Counted from the stretch's first letter, positions 18,660 to 27,935 are shown. The stretch is DNA of 64,000 nucleotides from an uncultured Clostridia bacterium (GCA_944380875.1 CALWJA010000105.1:1-64000); one strand, 5' to 3'. Made by a program: numbers and translations. Notes: generated from the sequence alone by a model not told the origin.

Positions 18660-19268
18660 TTATGCGTTTTCCGTTTTATCCCTACGTTTTAGAATTAAAT
18701 AGATTACTCCATAAGCACTGAAAAACAGAAGGGAAAAATTATAAACGGATCGAAAAACCAATAGAAACCCACAAATACCAAGAGGAATGAGCGCGAAAAA
18801 AGAAACCCATTCCAATACCCGTAAAGCAGTATTTTCGTTTATACATAAACAAAGTGCTGCATACAGAGCCTGGCCCCCATCCAAAGGTTCTACAGGAGCC
18901 AGGTTAACAAGTGCCAATGCAATATTAGCTGCGGCAAACGGAAAAAGTATATTGCCGGAAAGTATCCAGAACCATACAAACAAAAACAAATTCATAAAAG
19001 GGCCTGCCAAAGAAACAGCTATGTCTTTTTTCAGGCTCTCTGCTCTATACCCCTCTTGGCGGATTTCAGCACCAAAAACAGATAAACGGATACTGGTAAT
19101 ATGTCTTTTGCAAAATAGAATAGCCACTATATGTCCGGTCTCATGGAAGAAAGCAGCACAAATTCCCGCAAAAAACATTCCTTCCGTATCCATTAAAAGC
19201 CATAAACAGACTGCGGCAGCAAACCAAAAACTTATCTCTACCCGGCATCCCATAAAAGAGAACCGCAT
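18660..19268 (-). CDS. M50 (SpoIVFB-like) site-2 intramembrane metalloprotease
   Basis: Polytopic membrane zinc protease of ~202 residues. The HExxH motif is H42-E-T-G-H46 inside a membrane segment. The second motif is NLAPVEPLDGGQ, with the metal-binding aspartate. Size and motif order resemble SpoIVFB, the protease that activates pro-sigma-K in spore formation. The role here is inferred from this and from nearby spore genes. An ATG at 19268 with AGGTGG nine bases before it is preferred over the TTG at 19277, which would sit directly on that site. It follows the 149-residue membrane protein. Confidence 0.83.
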   Translation of the reverse strand: MRFSFMGCRVEISFWFAAAVCLWLLMDTEGMFFAGICAAFFHETGHIVAILFCKRHITSIRLSVFGAEIRQEGYRAESLKKDIAVSLAGPFMNLFLFVWFWILSGNILFPFAAANIALALVNLAPVEPLDGGQALYAALCLCINENTALRVLEWVSFFALIPLGICGFLLVFRSVYNFSLLFFSAYGVIYLILKRRDKTENA

Positions 19269-19273
19269 ATCTA

Positions 19274-19723
19274 TCAACCACCTGAACTACTGCTGGATTC
19301 AGCAGAATGAGATGTTCCTTCAGAAGAGGGGTCACTTGAAGCTTCTTTTGTTTTTTTCTCTTCTTCAGAGGAAGTCTCCTTTGGGGAAGAAATAGATTCT
19401 TCCGATTCGGAACTTTCTGCTGCAGAAGGAAACAATTCCAAAACTTTCTGTTCCATATTTTTTAAATCCGCATCTGTCAATATACTCTGATTAACATGAT
19501 CCATATACCAAACTCGGAACGCGGTATACAAATCTCCCCCAAAAAATTTCAAACATACTATAGCAAGTAAAATGCATGCGCATACCGCAATTTGAATAAC
19601 CATCAGCCAATGCTCCCTGCTCTTAGGCTTTTGAGAAATAGGTTCTGCATTGTCTTCTTGTGAAGCAAAGAAAGGATCATTCCGCCAGTCTTCACTTTCT
19701 TGCATTTTTTCAAACCTCTTCAT
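19274..19723 (-). CDS. Small single-pass membrane protein with Ser/Glu-rich tail
   Basis: A 149-residue protein I cannot assign to a family. It has an acidic cytoplasmic-looking N-terminus, one membrane segment (about 39-61, MVIQIAVCACILLAIVCLKF), a short ordered region with VWYMDHVNQSILTDADLKNM, and a tail of about 55 residues that is almost all S, E, K and T. The start at 19723 has AGGAGG five bases upstream. Its stop lies within the start region of the M50 protease gene, so the products are probably made together. A partner or regulator of the protease, in the position of SpoIVFA, is a reasonable guess. Confidence 0.65.
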   Translation of the reverse strand: MKRFEKMQESEDWRNDPFFASQEDNAEPISQKPKSREHWLMVIQIAVCACILLAIVCLKFFGGDLYTAFRVWYMDHVNQSILTDADLKNMEQKVLELFPSAAESSESEESISSPKETSSEEEKKTKEASSDPSSEGTSHSAESSSSSGG

Positions 19724-19822
19724 ATTTTCCTCCTGCTTATTTCTTCTTTTTAGCTTTCGCATACAGCTTTCCTTACAACTATATGCCTTGCATGAAGAAA
19801 CAAGAACAGGGAAAAACACAAT

Positions 19823-19858
19823 AAAAAAGATGCAGGTATTTACACCTGCATCTTTTTT
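19823..19858 (-). terminator. Terminator after the GH25 gene
   Basis: Stem GATGCAGGT / ACCTGCATC extended by six A-T pairs, starting just after the GH25 stop and ending in TTTTTT on the minus strand. Strong intrinsic terminator. Confidence 0.9.
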
Positions 19859-19860
19859 AT

Positions 19861-21630
19861 TCATCCTTCGTCAACAGAAGACAGATCTGTTTTTGAAGAT
19901 TCAGAAGTATTATTTTTCCATTGCGCATAGAGGGTTAAAGACTTTTTTAAATTTGGAATAGAAACTCCTGGCCGGTAAGCCGTCCCTGTTCCATTGGCTT
20001 TTGTATTCCATCCTGAAAAAGTATATCCATTTCTGAACATTTCTCCTGCTTCAGCCACTATGGCCGTTTGCCCCGCATAATATGTAGTGGAATCCGTAGG
20101 TGGCTTTTCCCCACCATTGGCATCATACTGTATTGTAATGGAATCCAGTTTTTTCCACTGGGCATACAGCACCAGGCTTCCGCTAACACTTGGATAGCTG
20201 GAACCCGCTGCATAAGAAGTCCCACTGCCATCCGGTTTCGTATTCCAACCCGTAAAGGAGTATCCTTCCCGCTTCATATTCTCCTGCCCTTTCAGCGGAA
20301 TAGAGGCCCCTTTCTCATAGGCAGTTGTATCCACCGGCGGGTTTGTCCCACCATTTGCATTATACGAAACAAAATACCGCTTGACTACCGTGCTGGCATA
20401 ATATACATTCAAATCCACATTGCCGGTAATTCCAGGAACCTTACCGTCAGAGGCAAACTGCCACATATCATAATGGCCGTCGTAATTCAATTTCATCTTA
20501 TCCGGTATGTCTTCAACAGGAGTGTAATTTGGATATCTGGCAAACCAAATTTTGTATTTGCTGCTTAACAGATCTGTATCAAAGTTCACCAGGTTTCCGC
20601 TTCCATAGTATACCATGGGAGTATAACCAGCCTGTTTAACCACTTCGCAGAAAGCGACCGCATTCTTTGTGATCTGCGTCTTGTTGCCCCACAGCTTATA
20701 TGTACGAAACTCCGGATCAAAGTTTTCCATATCGTAGGCAACAGGATAATCCAGACTGTATTTGCTGAGATATTTGAGCATGAACGCAGCCTCTTCCCTG
20801 GCTTCTGTTTCATTCAGTGCCTGAGAGAAGAAATAAGCGCCTACCTTCAATCCCGCCGCCTTGGCGCCCTGTATGTTCTTTTCAAATTGATCGTCCAAAA
20901 CCAGTGTTCCGCTCTGCCCATATCCACGGTATCCAACACGAATAATTACAAAATCAATTCCGGAAGCCTTAACCTTATTCCAGTCTGTGATCGTTTGATA
21001 ATACGAAACATCAATTCCACGTATCATAGTTGTTTCTACTGTTTCCTCAGGTGGCAAAGGATCTTGTTCTTCCCCTCCCGCAGAAGATGAAGAAGAGCCG
21101 GAAGAAGACGGCTTGGAAGAAGATGGTTTAGAAGAAGACGGAGTAGAAGACGAGGGCTCAGAGGAAGATGGCGGGATAATAGGATCGTTGACAACACCAC
21201 CTGCCGCTCCGCCGCCTACTTGGTTTTTGTCATACTGAGGATCTTCTTCTTCCGCTATGACACTATCTTTTCCTGCAACAGTTGTTTCAGATTTAATTTC
21301 AATGTTTTCAAAGTCGTTTTCTTCTTCAGAAGATATTTCTGAAGACTCTTCTGAGGAAGCAGAAGAAGTTTCAGAAGAAACAATCTCCGACGATTCAATA
21401 GCAGATGAGATTTCGGAGGAAATTTCACTGGAAGCTTCAGAGGACGGTGCAAATATAACAGACGCGTCAGAAAAACTGGAAGACATAGTTTCCTCAGTAA
21501 AAGAGGACATCCCGCTCATCCCTATTACGGGAACTGCAAGGAGCACACCTGCCAGACATCCTGCAAGGGCTTTCTGCCCGCGTTTCGAACGTTTCAAAAA
21601 ATCAGTAAATGCCTTCCATCTTTTTCCCAT
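19861..21630 (-). CDS. Surface GH25 lysozyme with two Listeria-Bacteroides-type repeats
   Basis: A 589-residue exported protein. It has a basic N-terminus and membrane/signal segment (about 21-38), then a low-complexity stretch to about residue 195 made of S and E and later SSSKPSS-like repeats. The GH25 muramidase domain (about 205-395) starts RGIDVSYYQ, with the acidic catalytic pair in YDMEN. Two repeats of about 70 residues follow (YNANGGTNPP... and YDANGGEKPP..., each with GYxFxGWNTKxxGxGT and LYAQWK), as in InlB-type B repeats. It probably cuts peptidoglycan on the outer surface while the repeats bind the wall. No LPxTG anchor is seen. Confidence 0.9.
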   Translation of the reverse strand: MGKRWKAFTDFLKRSKRGQKALAGCLAGVLLAVPVIGMSGMSSFTEETMSSSFSDASVIFAPSSEASSEISSEISSAIESSEIVSSETSSASSEESSEISSEEENDFENIEIKSETTVAGKDSVIAEEEDPQYDKNQVGGGAAGGVVNDPIIPPSSSEPSSSTPSSSKPSSSKPSSSGSSSSSAGGEEQDPLPPEETVETTMIRGIDVSYYQTITDWNKVKASGIDFVIIRVGYRGYGQSGTLVLDDQFEKNIQGAKAAGLKVGAYFFSQALNETEAREEAAFMLKYLSKYSLDYPVAYDMENFDPEFRTYKLWGNKTQITKNAVAFCEVVKQAGYTPMVYYGSGNLVNFDTDLLSSKYKIWFARYPNYTPVEDIPDKMKLNYDGHYDMWQFASDGKVPGITGNVDLNVYYASTVVKRYFVSYNANGGTNPPVDTTAYEKGASIPLKGQENMKREGYSFTGWNTKPDGSGTSYAAGSSYPSVSGSLVLYAQWKKLDSITIQYDANGGEKPPTDSTTYYAGQTAIVAEAGEMFRNGYTFSGWNTKANGTGTAYRPGVSIPNLKKSLTLYAQWKNNTSESSKTDLSSVDEG

Positions 21631-21819
21631 AAAATCCTCCTATCTTGTATCTTTTGGGTAATTATCATAACAAAATTTGAAAAATAAAAGAAAACAAAAA
21701 GTTTTTCAAACTTTATTTATTGTAACGGACAATCCTTTTTTTGTAAAGCCTAAAAGTACATATATACAGAAGAAATTATTTCCTCTCCCTCATATAGTTT
21801 TATAAAGAAAAGACAAGTA

Positions 21820-21857
21820 AAAGGCGATACAGCATATCTACAAGCTGTATCGCCTTT
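21820..21857 (-). terminator. Terminator after nfnB
   Basis: Perfect 14-bp stem AAAGGCGATACAGC / GCTGTATCGCCTTT with a 10-base loop, 20 bases after the nfnB stop. The minus-strand 3' side is moderately T-rich. Confidence 0.8.
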
Positions 21858-21876
21858 GCTTAATAATGATTTAAAA

Positions 21877-23271
21877 TCAATTATCTTTACTGCGAATATA
21901 TGCATCAATGGATTTGGCAGCCTTCTTACCACCGCCCATAGCAAGTATAACTGTGGCAGCACCACTGACAGCATCTCCCGCTGCAAAAACACCTTCGCGG
22001 GTAGTGGCCATTGTCTCTTCATCCGCGATAATACAGCCTTTTCGATTGGTTTCAAGGCCGGGGGTATTGCTGTGAATCAGGGGATTCGGGCTATTGCCGA
22101 TAGCAATAATCACGCAATCCACATCCAAGGAAAAGTTAGACCCCTTCTTTTCCACAGGACGGCGGCGGCCGGAAGCATCCGGTTCTCCCAATTCCATTTC
22201 CACGCATTCGATAGAAGTCACACGGCCGTTTTCGTCGCCGTGAATGGCTACTGGATTATTCAAAAGTTTGAAAATAATGCCTTCTTCTTTTGCATGATGA
22301 ATTTCTTCATTTCTTGCAGGCATTTCTTCTTCGCTGCGGCGATATACGATATAAACATTTTCGGCGCCCAGACGCTTGGCCGTTCTAGCAGCATCCATAG
22401 CCACATTGCCGCCACCCACTACAGCTACATTCTTAGGACGAATAATGGGCGTATCGTATTCCGGTTTATATGCTTTCATCAGATTAACACGGGTAAGGAA
22501 TTCGTTTGCGGAATAGGTTCCTACCAGCCCTTCACCAGGAATATTCATAAAGTTCGGAAGACCGGCGCCGCTCCCGATAAAGATAGCCTCAAAGCCAGCT
22601 TCGAAAAGCTCGTCCACAGACAGAACCTTTCCCATAACCATATCGGTTAAAATTTCGACCCCTTTTTCCTTCAACCCTTCGATTTCCTTCTGCACAATCT
22701 CTTTGGGAAGGCGGAACTGCGGAATTCCATACATAAGCACACCGCCCGCCGTATGTAACGCCTCATACATGGTAACCTCATATCCCATGTTGGCAAGATC
22801 GCCGGCACAAGTAAGGCCGGCAGGGCCGGCGCCGATCACGGCTACCTTATGCCCGTTGGATACCGGTTTTTCTGCCTTTTTAGCATTGTGCTGCATGTGC
22901 CAATCGGCCACAAACCGCTCCAGACGCCCGATACCCACCGGCTCGCCTTTGATCCCGCGGACACATTTGCTTTCACACTGGCTTTCCTGCGGGCAAACAC
23001 GGCCACAGACAGCCGGAAGAGAAGAAGATTTTGCAATCACCTGATAGGCTTCCTCAAATTCTCCTCTTGCTACATGCGCAATAAATTCCGGAATAGAAAT
23101 CATAACAGGGCATCCGGAAACACAGGGCTTGTTTTTACAGTTCAGGCATCTCTGGGCTTCCCCCACAGCCATAACCTCATCATAGCCCAAGGCCACTTCT
23201 TCAAAATTTTTATTTCGTACATCAGGTGCCTGTTCCGGCATCGGTGTTTTCTTCAAAGACATATTAGGCAT
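21877..23271 (-). CDS. nfnB: NfnB subunit / GltA-type NADPH oxidoreductase
   Basis: FAD- and [4Fe-4S]-containing flavoprotein of about 464 residues, related to the small subunit of glutamate synthase. N-terminal cysteines (CLNCKNKPCVSGCPV and CGRVCPQESQCESKC) bind two clusters. Then come the FAD site GAGPAGLTCAGDLANMGY and the NADP site GGGNVAMDAART. Adjacent nfnA makes NfnB, which bifurcates electrons between ferredoxin, NADH and NADPH, the best call. No large glutamate synthase subunit is nearby. The start at 23271 (MPNMSLKK) has GGAGGG about eight bases upstream and overlaps the nfnA stop by eight bases. Confidence 0.9.
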   Translation of the reverse strand: MPNMSLKKTPMPEQAPDVRNKNFEEVALGYDEVMAVGEAQRCLNCKNKPCVSGCPVMISIPEFIAHVARGEFEEAYQVIAKSSSLPAVCGRVCPQESQCESKCVRGIKGEPVGIGRLERFVADWHMQHNAKKAEKPVSNGHKVAVIGAGPAGLTCAGDLANMGYEVTMYEALHTAGGVLMYGIPQFRLPKEIVQKEIEGLKEKGVEILTDMVMGKVLSVDELFEAGFEAIFIGSGAGLPNFMNIPGEGLVGTYSANEFLTRVNLMKAYKPEYDTPIIRPKNVAVVGGGNVAMDAARTAKRLGAENVYIVYRRSEEEMPARNEEIHHAKEEGIIFKLLNNPVAIHGDENGRVTSIECVEMELGEPDASGRRRPVEKKGSNFSLDVDCVIIAIGNSPNPLIHSNTPGLETNRKGCIIADEETMATTREGVFAAGDAVSGAATVILAMGGGKKAAKSIDAYIRSKDN

Positions 23272-24112
23272 TTTTCGCACCCTCCATTAAATGGCAGTTA
23301 AATTCCCTTGTCGCTTCTCTTTCCATTTCGGAATACGTGCGGGAACGCTTGATAACCTCATCAAAATCCACCTCGTGACCGTCAAAATCCGGTCCATCCA
23401 CACAGGCAAATTTTGTCTTTCCGCCTACGGTCAGGCGGCAGCCGCCGCACATACCTGTTCCGTCAATCATAATGGAATTCATGCTGATAATGGTTTTGAT
23501 GCCATACTCTTTTGTCAGGTTACATACGGCTTTCATCATAGGAAGGGGGCCGATGGCAACAACCAGATCGTAATTCGCTCCGGCTTCAATATTTTTCTTA
23601 AGTGCGTCGGTCACAAAGCCTTTATTGCCATTGGAGCCGTCGTCTGTCATAAGATACAGACAATCGCTGGCCTCACGCATCTCTTCTTCCAAAATAATCA
23701 GATCCGTATTCCGGAAACCTGCAATCATATCTACTTTGGCACCGAGCTGTTTCAATGCCTTTGCCTGGGGATATGCTATGGCGCAACCAGCACCGCCGCC
23801 TATAACCGCAGCACGGGAATATCCTTCCAGCTCAGAGGCTTTTCCCAGAGGTCCAATGAAATCCAGAATACTGTCTCCCTCACGGAGAGTATCCAAAAGC
23901 AGGGTTGTTTTCCCTACCTTCTGGAAAATAATCGTAACAGTCCCTTCCTCACGATCGTAATCCGCTATAGTGAGAGGGATCCTTTCGCCATATTCGTTGA
24001 CGCGAAGGATAATAAACTGCCCGGCTTGAGCCTTTTTGGCAATATACGGCGCCTCTACAACCATCAATGTCATAGAATCGTTTAACGCGCGCTTCTTGAG
24101 AATGGGAAACAT
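23264..24112 (-). CDS. nfnA: NfnA subunit (FAD/NAD-binding, [2Fe-2S])
   Basis: A ~282-residue protein of the dihydroorotate dehydrogenase electron-transfer (PyrK-like) family. It has an FAD-binding N-terminal barrel, an NAD-binding domain (GGGAGCAIAYPQAKAL), and the C-terminal [2Fe-2S] ligands in CGGCRLTVGGKTKFACVDGP. It forms the NAD-side subunit of the NADH-dependent ferredoxin:NADP oxidoreductase with NfnB. The ATG at 24112 has AAGGAAG seven bases upstream; the longer frame is not needed. Confidence 0.9.
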   Translation of the reverse strand: MFPILKKRALNDSMTLMVVEAPYIAKKAQAGQFIILRVNEYGERIPLTIADYDREEGTVTIIFQKVGKTTLLLDTLREGDSILDFIGPLGKASELEGYSRAAVIGGGAGCAIAYPQAKALKQLGAKVDMIAGFRNTDLIILEEEMREASDCLYLMTDDGSNGNKGFVTDALKKNIEAGANYDLVVAIGPLPMMKAVCNLTKEYGIKTIISMNSIMIDGTGMCGGCRLTVGGKTKFACVDGPDFDGHEVDFDEVIKRSRTYSEMEREATREFNCHLMEGAKNA

Positions 24113-24261
24113 CTCTGCACTTCCTTTGTAAAAAAATACCGTCACCGCAGCCGGCAGGCAATACAGTCTTCATACTTGCCCTTCCTGCCTCGATACCGGA
24201 GAAAACCCTGTATATATATTTTCGCCCTTCCCGGCGATACCGATATACTACAGTAAAATCT
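24113..24261 (-). promoter_or_regulatory. Long nfnA leader with an imperfect direct repeat
   Basis: About 145 bases separate the predicted start point from nfnA. On the minus strand CGGTATCG followed by GGAAGGGC occurs twice, at about 24242-24224 and 24199-24178. A GGCAGG/CCTGCC stem can form after it. No known riboswitch was recognised. Confidence 0.35.
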
Positions 24262-24290
24262 ATTATACTTTTTATCCGTTTTTTTTGCAA
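24262..24290 (-). promoter_or_regulatory. Promoter of nfnAB
   Basis: Minus-strand TTGCAA (24285-24290) and perfect TATAAT (24262-24267) with 17-base spacing. Upstream, 24291-24469 is AT-rich with nothing recognised. Confidence 0.65.
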
Positions 24291-24469
24291 GAACAGCTCG
24301 CCATTTTACAGCAAAAAAAATAAACGATGAATATTATAAAAATTCAAAAATTTCCGTTCAAACTGTAAAATCCATTAAATTTTTCAAGAAAATGAAGGAT
24401 ATTCTTATCCACTTGCATTTCAAATGGTATCTTTAACCATATACGATTTTTCCAGTTTTCACCCAAATG

Positions 24470-24500
24470 AAAAAGGGACGGAAATGCACCGTCCCTTTTT
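24470..24500 (-). terminator. Terminator after spoIVA
   Basis: Stem AAAAAGGGACGG / CCGTCCCTTTTT with a 7-base loop, 18 bases after the spoIVA stop. Typical intrinsic terminator. Confidence 0.85.
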
Positions 24501-24517
24501 CAAGCGTTTAGAAAGGA

Positions 24518-25996
24518 TTACAGAATGATACAAATCAAACCGCTGCAGCCATCGTTAATGATCCGTTCAATGGTTTCCCGCATTTTATCTCGGGCGTCAG
24601 CAGGCATACGATACAATTTATTGTGAAGCCCTTCATTCACCAATTCATGCAGACTCTTTCCAAAAATATTGGATTCCCAAATTTTTCCGGGGCTTTCCTC
24701 AAATTCTTTCAAGAGATATGTAACCAATTCTTGAGACTGCTGCTCAGATCCCACAATGGGTGTAACTTCTGTGGTAATATTGGTCTTCATCATATGAATA
24801 GAAGGCGCCGCCGCTTTCAGCCGGATTCCGTACTTTCCTCCCTGCCGTATAATTTCAGGTTCCTCCAGGCTGAGCTCTTCAATATCCGGCATAACAATTC
24901 CGTATCCTGTATTCTGTACCTCATCATACGCATCCCGGATTTTATCATACTGTTTTTTCATGGAGGAGAATTGAAGCAGACAGTTCAGCAGTTCTCCTTC
25001 ATTATGGATTTCAATACCGGTTTTTTCACCCAGCACCTTATAGAAAAGGGATTGGTCCATTTCCACCCGAATACGAGCCTTCCCTTCTCCCAGAGAAATA
25101 TTGTTTACTTGAGCACCGCAGATATACTCGCATTCTTTTATACAATCTACCGCTTTTTGAAGTTCACGTATCCGCGTGATCCCTCCCGCAGCTTTGCGGA
25201 TAGTCGTATATACGGACGAACGGAGCCAGTGCTCTTTTTCCAGTGTGCAGAGCCAGCGGGGTATATCCACCCGGATTTCCTTCACAGGGAACTCAAACAG
25301 AATCTTCGCCAGAATATCCCGGATCTCTTTTTCCTCCATGGTCAGACAGTTTACAGGCATAACCGGAACACCGTATTTATCGGAAAGCTCTTCCGCCATC
25401 CCTTTAACTCGTTCAGACTGGGGATCTGTACTGTTCAACAATACTATAAAGGGTTTATGGATCTCCTGCAGTTCAGAAATTACCCTTTCCTCTGCCTCCT
25501 CATATTCCTCACGAGGAATATCGCTGATGGAGCCATCCGTTGTCACTACAAGGCCGATTGTGGAATGCTCTGTAATCACTTTTTTGGTTCCAATTTCAGC
25601 AGCCATGTTAAAAGGAATAGGCTCTTCATACCAAGGGGTCATAACCATTCTGGGCATATTGTCTTCGATATAGCCTAAAGAACTGGGAACGATATATCCT
25701 ACACAATCAATGAGACGGACAGAAAATTTCGCGCTTTCATCCACCCGAATGGTCACTGCCTGCTCCGGTATGAACTTCGGCTCTGTTGTCATAATCGTGC
25801 GTCCCGCTGCGGACTGGGGCATTTCGTCCACCGCCCGGTCCCTGCGGTACTCTTCTTCAATATTAGGAATGACTATGTTTTCCATAAAACGTTGGATAAA
25901 GGTGGATTTTCCTGTTCGCACAGGACCGATTACCCCCACAAAGATGGAGCCTCCCGTCCGTTTGGAGATATCGGAATAAATTGTTCTTTCCTCCAT
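24518..25996 (-). CDS. spoIVA: Spore coat morphogenetic ATPase SpoIVA
   Basis: A 492-residue cytoskeletal-type ATPase that polymerises on the outer forespore membrane and forms the coat basement layer. The P-loop GPVRTGKS is at residues 24-31. The conserved C-terminal region that anchors the protein ends in SGLICIIL. The length matches B. subtilis SpoIVA. It lies 13 bases after the SPOCS-LysM gene, so both coat genes are likely expressed together in the mother cell. Confidence 0.97.
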   Translation of the reverse strand: MEERTIYSDISKRTGGSIFVGVIGPVRTGKSTFIQRFMENIVIPNIEEEYRRDRAVDEMPQSAAGRTIMTTEPKFIPEQAVTIRVDESAKFSVRLIDCVGYIVPSSLGYIEDNMPRMVMTPWYEEPIPFNMAAEIGTKKVITEHSTIGLVVTTDGSISDIPREEYEEAEERVISELQEIHKPFIVLLNSTDPQSERVKGMAEELSDKYGVPVMPVNCLTMEEKEIRDILAKILFEFPVKEIRVDIPRWLCTLEKEHWLRSSVYTTIRKAAGGITRIRELQKAVDCIKECEYICGAQVNNISLGEGKARIRVEMDQSLFYKVLGEKTGIEIHNEGELLNCLLQFSSMKKQYDKIRDAYDEVQNTGYGIVMPDIEELSLEEPEIIRQGGKYGIRLKAAAPSIHMMKTNITTEVTPIVGSEQQSQELVTYLLKEFEESPGKIWESNIFGKSLHELVNEGLHNKLYRMPADARDKMRETIERIINDGCSGLICIIL

Positions 25997-26009
25997 ATTT
26001 CATCCCTCC

Positions 26010-27548
26010 TTAATCTGTATGAACGGGAATGAGCAGCATTCGGGAATCCGGGATAAAATCTCCGGAAAGATCGTTTTCCCGACAAATCGCATCCACTGAG
26101 GATCGGTACGACCTGGCTATTTCCCAAAGGCGTTCTCCTTTATCCGCATAGTATATACACAGTGCGGCAGGATCATCCTTAAGCGGCTTTGTTTCGTCTG
26201 CTTCCATATGCTCTACTGTACGGATAGGTCTGCGGCAGAATACGGCAGCCGTTAACCGTAATTCTGTTTTCAGTTCTACCTCACCGGAGGAGAGTCTATA
26301 GTTCATATCGGTTACAATACAGTCCGCATCAAAACGTAGCTCCCCTTCTGCCTGGCAGGGCCGGTCAAAGGCATATTCTGCAACGCGTTCAAAGTAGAAA
26401 ATTGTATTTTCTGTATTGACTGCCAGCATGCAGATATTATATTTTCCTTCAAAATGAACGGAATCTTCTTTCCGTGAGGCGGATACATCACACATTTCGC
26501 TCCAAATATGGATAATCTTCTCTACGCCGCCTTCCACCTGGAAGGTATTTTTCTCCAAAAGTGTTTCTTCAAAGAGATCGCAAAGACATTCCGGTTCTGC
26601 TTCGGAATATGCCAAAGAAGCTTCGTATTTTTTCGAATAAGCATCCGAGACAACAGCAGTATTGCCATCGCAATATGCAGAAACAGACGCCAAAAGACGA
26701 ATCTGCGTATCAAAATATATTTTTTCTCCAGCGTAATCGTTTTTTATTTGGATATCGCAAGAGATTACCTGCATCCGCAGATCGGTTCTGCAATCATCTG
26801 TGATGCCCCCGCAATCCAACATCTGTGAAAAAGGAATTTCGTATTCCATACACTCCGGCAAAACTCCCTCTTCCGGGATTGGACAATAGAGCATTTTTAA
26901 TGCTATATCGCCTTTCACCATCAGTTTATTGGGAATCACTTTAAAATCTACATTCTGAATAACTGCCGAAGAATGTAAAATCGTATCTGCACCGGGTTTA
27001 CCCTCCGGAAGCTCCAGAACCTCTTCCACGCTGAAAGGACGTGTCTCAAAAGCTGTTAGGGTGGTAAATTCCACAGGCGTCAGCTCCTGCTCCATATCCT
27101 CCTCTAAAACAGCGCCTGTCACAGAGCAATTTCCGCTGCAAACAACCTTGGCACAAAGGGAAAAAGCACCGTGAATATCCATTCTCCGTGAATTAGCCGC
27201 CCGGCAGTTTATGTATTCCACTCGGGTTCCAGCGGAGATGCATCCATTATCTGCGGGTTTCTTAAGGGGAATTGTCACAGAGAAAGGTTCTGTATTTTCG
27301 CAGCAACGAACTGTGGTTCCCTGTGCATCCAGATAAAATACTTTTACCAGGCAATTTCCATCCAATTCCAGCCGGTCGCCTGTAATCCCCCGGCCGGTAA
27401 TCCTGGGATACATCTGGCATTTCAGTATTTTTTGGATATCCGGACAATAATCAGGAAGATTGACCGTCATATCCACCGGTTGTTCCTGGCTCGAATCGTA
27501 TACGACTTCGCTGGTTCCCAGCAAGGTCTTTTCCAGTTTATACTCCAT
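26010..27548 (-). CDS. SPOCS (DUF3794)-LysM spore coat protein
   Basis: A ~512-residue protein with an N-terminal DUF3794 region (PDYCPDIQKILKCQ is a family signature), further SPOCS-like units, and a C-terminal LysM domain of about 50 residues (YYADKGERLWEIARSYRSS ... LLIPV). It resembles SipL/SafA-like coat factors; in Clostridioides difficile SipL binds SpoIVA through its LysM domain. The spoIVA gene directly downstream supports that role. The ATG at 27548 has GGAGG about ten bases upstream. Confidence 0.88.
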   Translation of the reverse strand: MEYKLEKTLLGTSEVVYDSSQEQPVDMTVNLPDYCPDIQKILKCQMYPRITGRGITGDRLELDGNCLVKVFYLDAQGTTVRCCENTEPFSVTIPLKKPADNGCISAGTRVEYINCRAANSRRMDIHGAFSLCAKVVCSGNCSVTGAVLEEDMEQELTPVEFTTLTAFETRPFSVEEVLELPEGKPGADTILHSSAVIQNVDFKVIPNKLMVKGDIALKMLYCPIPEEGVLPECMEYEIPFSQMLDCGGITDDCRTDLRMQVISCDIQIKNDYAGEKIYFDTQIRLLASVSAYCDGNTAVVSDAYSKKYEASLAYSEAEPECLCDLFEETLLEKNTFQVEGGVEKIIHIWSEMCDVSASRKEDSVHFEGKYNICMLAVNTENTIFYFERVAEYAFDRPCQAEGELRFDADCIVTDMNYRLSSGEVELKTELRLTAAVFCRRPIRTVEHMEADETKPLKDDPAALCIYYADKGERLWEIARSYRSSVDAICRENDLSGDFIPDSRMLLIPVHTD

Positions 27549-27580
27549 AAAGGCAGTTCCTCCCTGTTTCAGTTCTAACA

Positions 27581-27611
27581 CAATGGTATTCGGCTTCTAA
27601 GGAAAATATGA
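27581..27611 (-). promoter_or_regulatory. Possible sigma-E promoter of SPOCS-spoIVA
   Basis: Minus-strand TCATATT (27605-27611) and AATACCATT (27581-27590) with about 14 bases between resemble the sigma-E pattern (ATA ... CATACaT). The position about 35 bases before the start and the function of both genes fit mother-cell control. The match is imperfect. Confidence 0.4.
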
Positions 27612-27822
27612 TTCGTTGGGCAAGTTTCTTTTCCCACTGATTTTAAAAAACTTTCTTCATGTACTGTATATATGCAGACATAGATAAAGCCAGAAGGTAT
27701 TTATCAAAATCTTCATTCTATAATTTCCAGCACCTTAGATTTTCTAACCATCAGTAAATCCCGTATTCACTTATGCCGAATACTTCTTTTCCTTTCAACT
27801 CATCCACATATTCATATAAAAA

Positions 27823-27860
27823 GGCTCTCTATATAGGAAATCAGACCTATACAGAGAGCC
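27823..27860 (-). terminator. Second terminator downstream of cdaR
   Basis: Stem GGCTCTCTATATAGG / CCTATACAGAGAGCC (one mismatch) followed on the minus strand by CCTTTTTAT. It lies 75 bases beyond the first cdaR terminator, so it is either a backup or ends a separate short transcript. Confidence 0.7.
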
Positions 27861-27935
27861 CTTATACCAAAAGAAGTTTTTCTTGCCTTTTGCCTAAAAA
27901 CTTTTTGAATCGCATATGCCATATTAAAAATTCAA

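Noticed and set aside
21061-21480. Repetitive GAAGAA-like DNA that could be a satellite or CRISPR
   Set aside because: It encodes the Ser/Glu-rich linker of the GH25 protein in frame; there are no regular spacers.
21877-23271. Small subunit of glutamate synthase (gltD)
   Set aside because: The adjacent PyrK-like gene and absence of a large glutamate synthase subunit favour NfnB, although the fold is shared.
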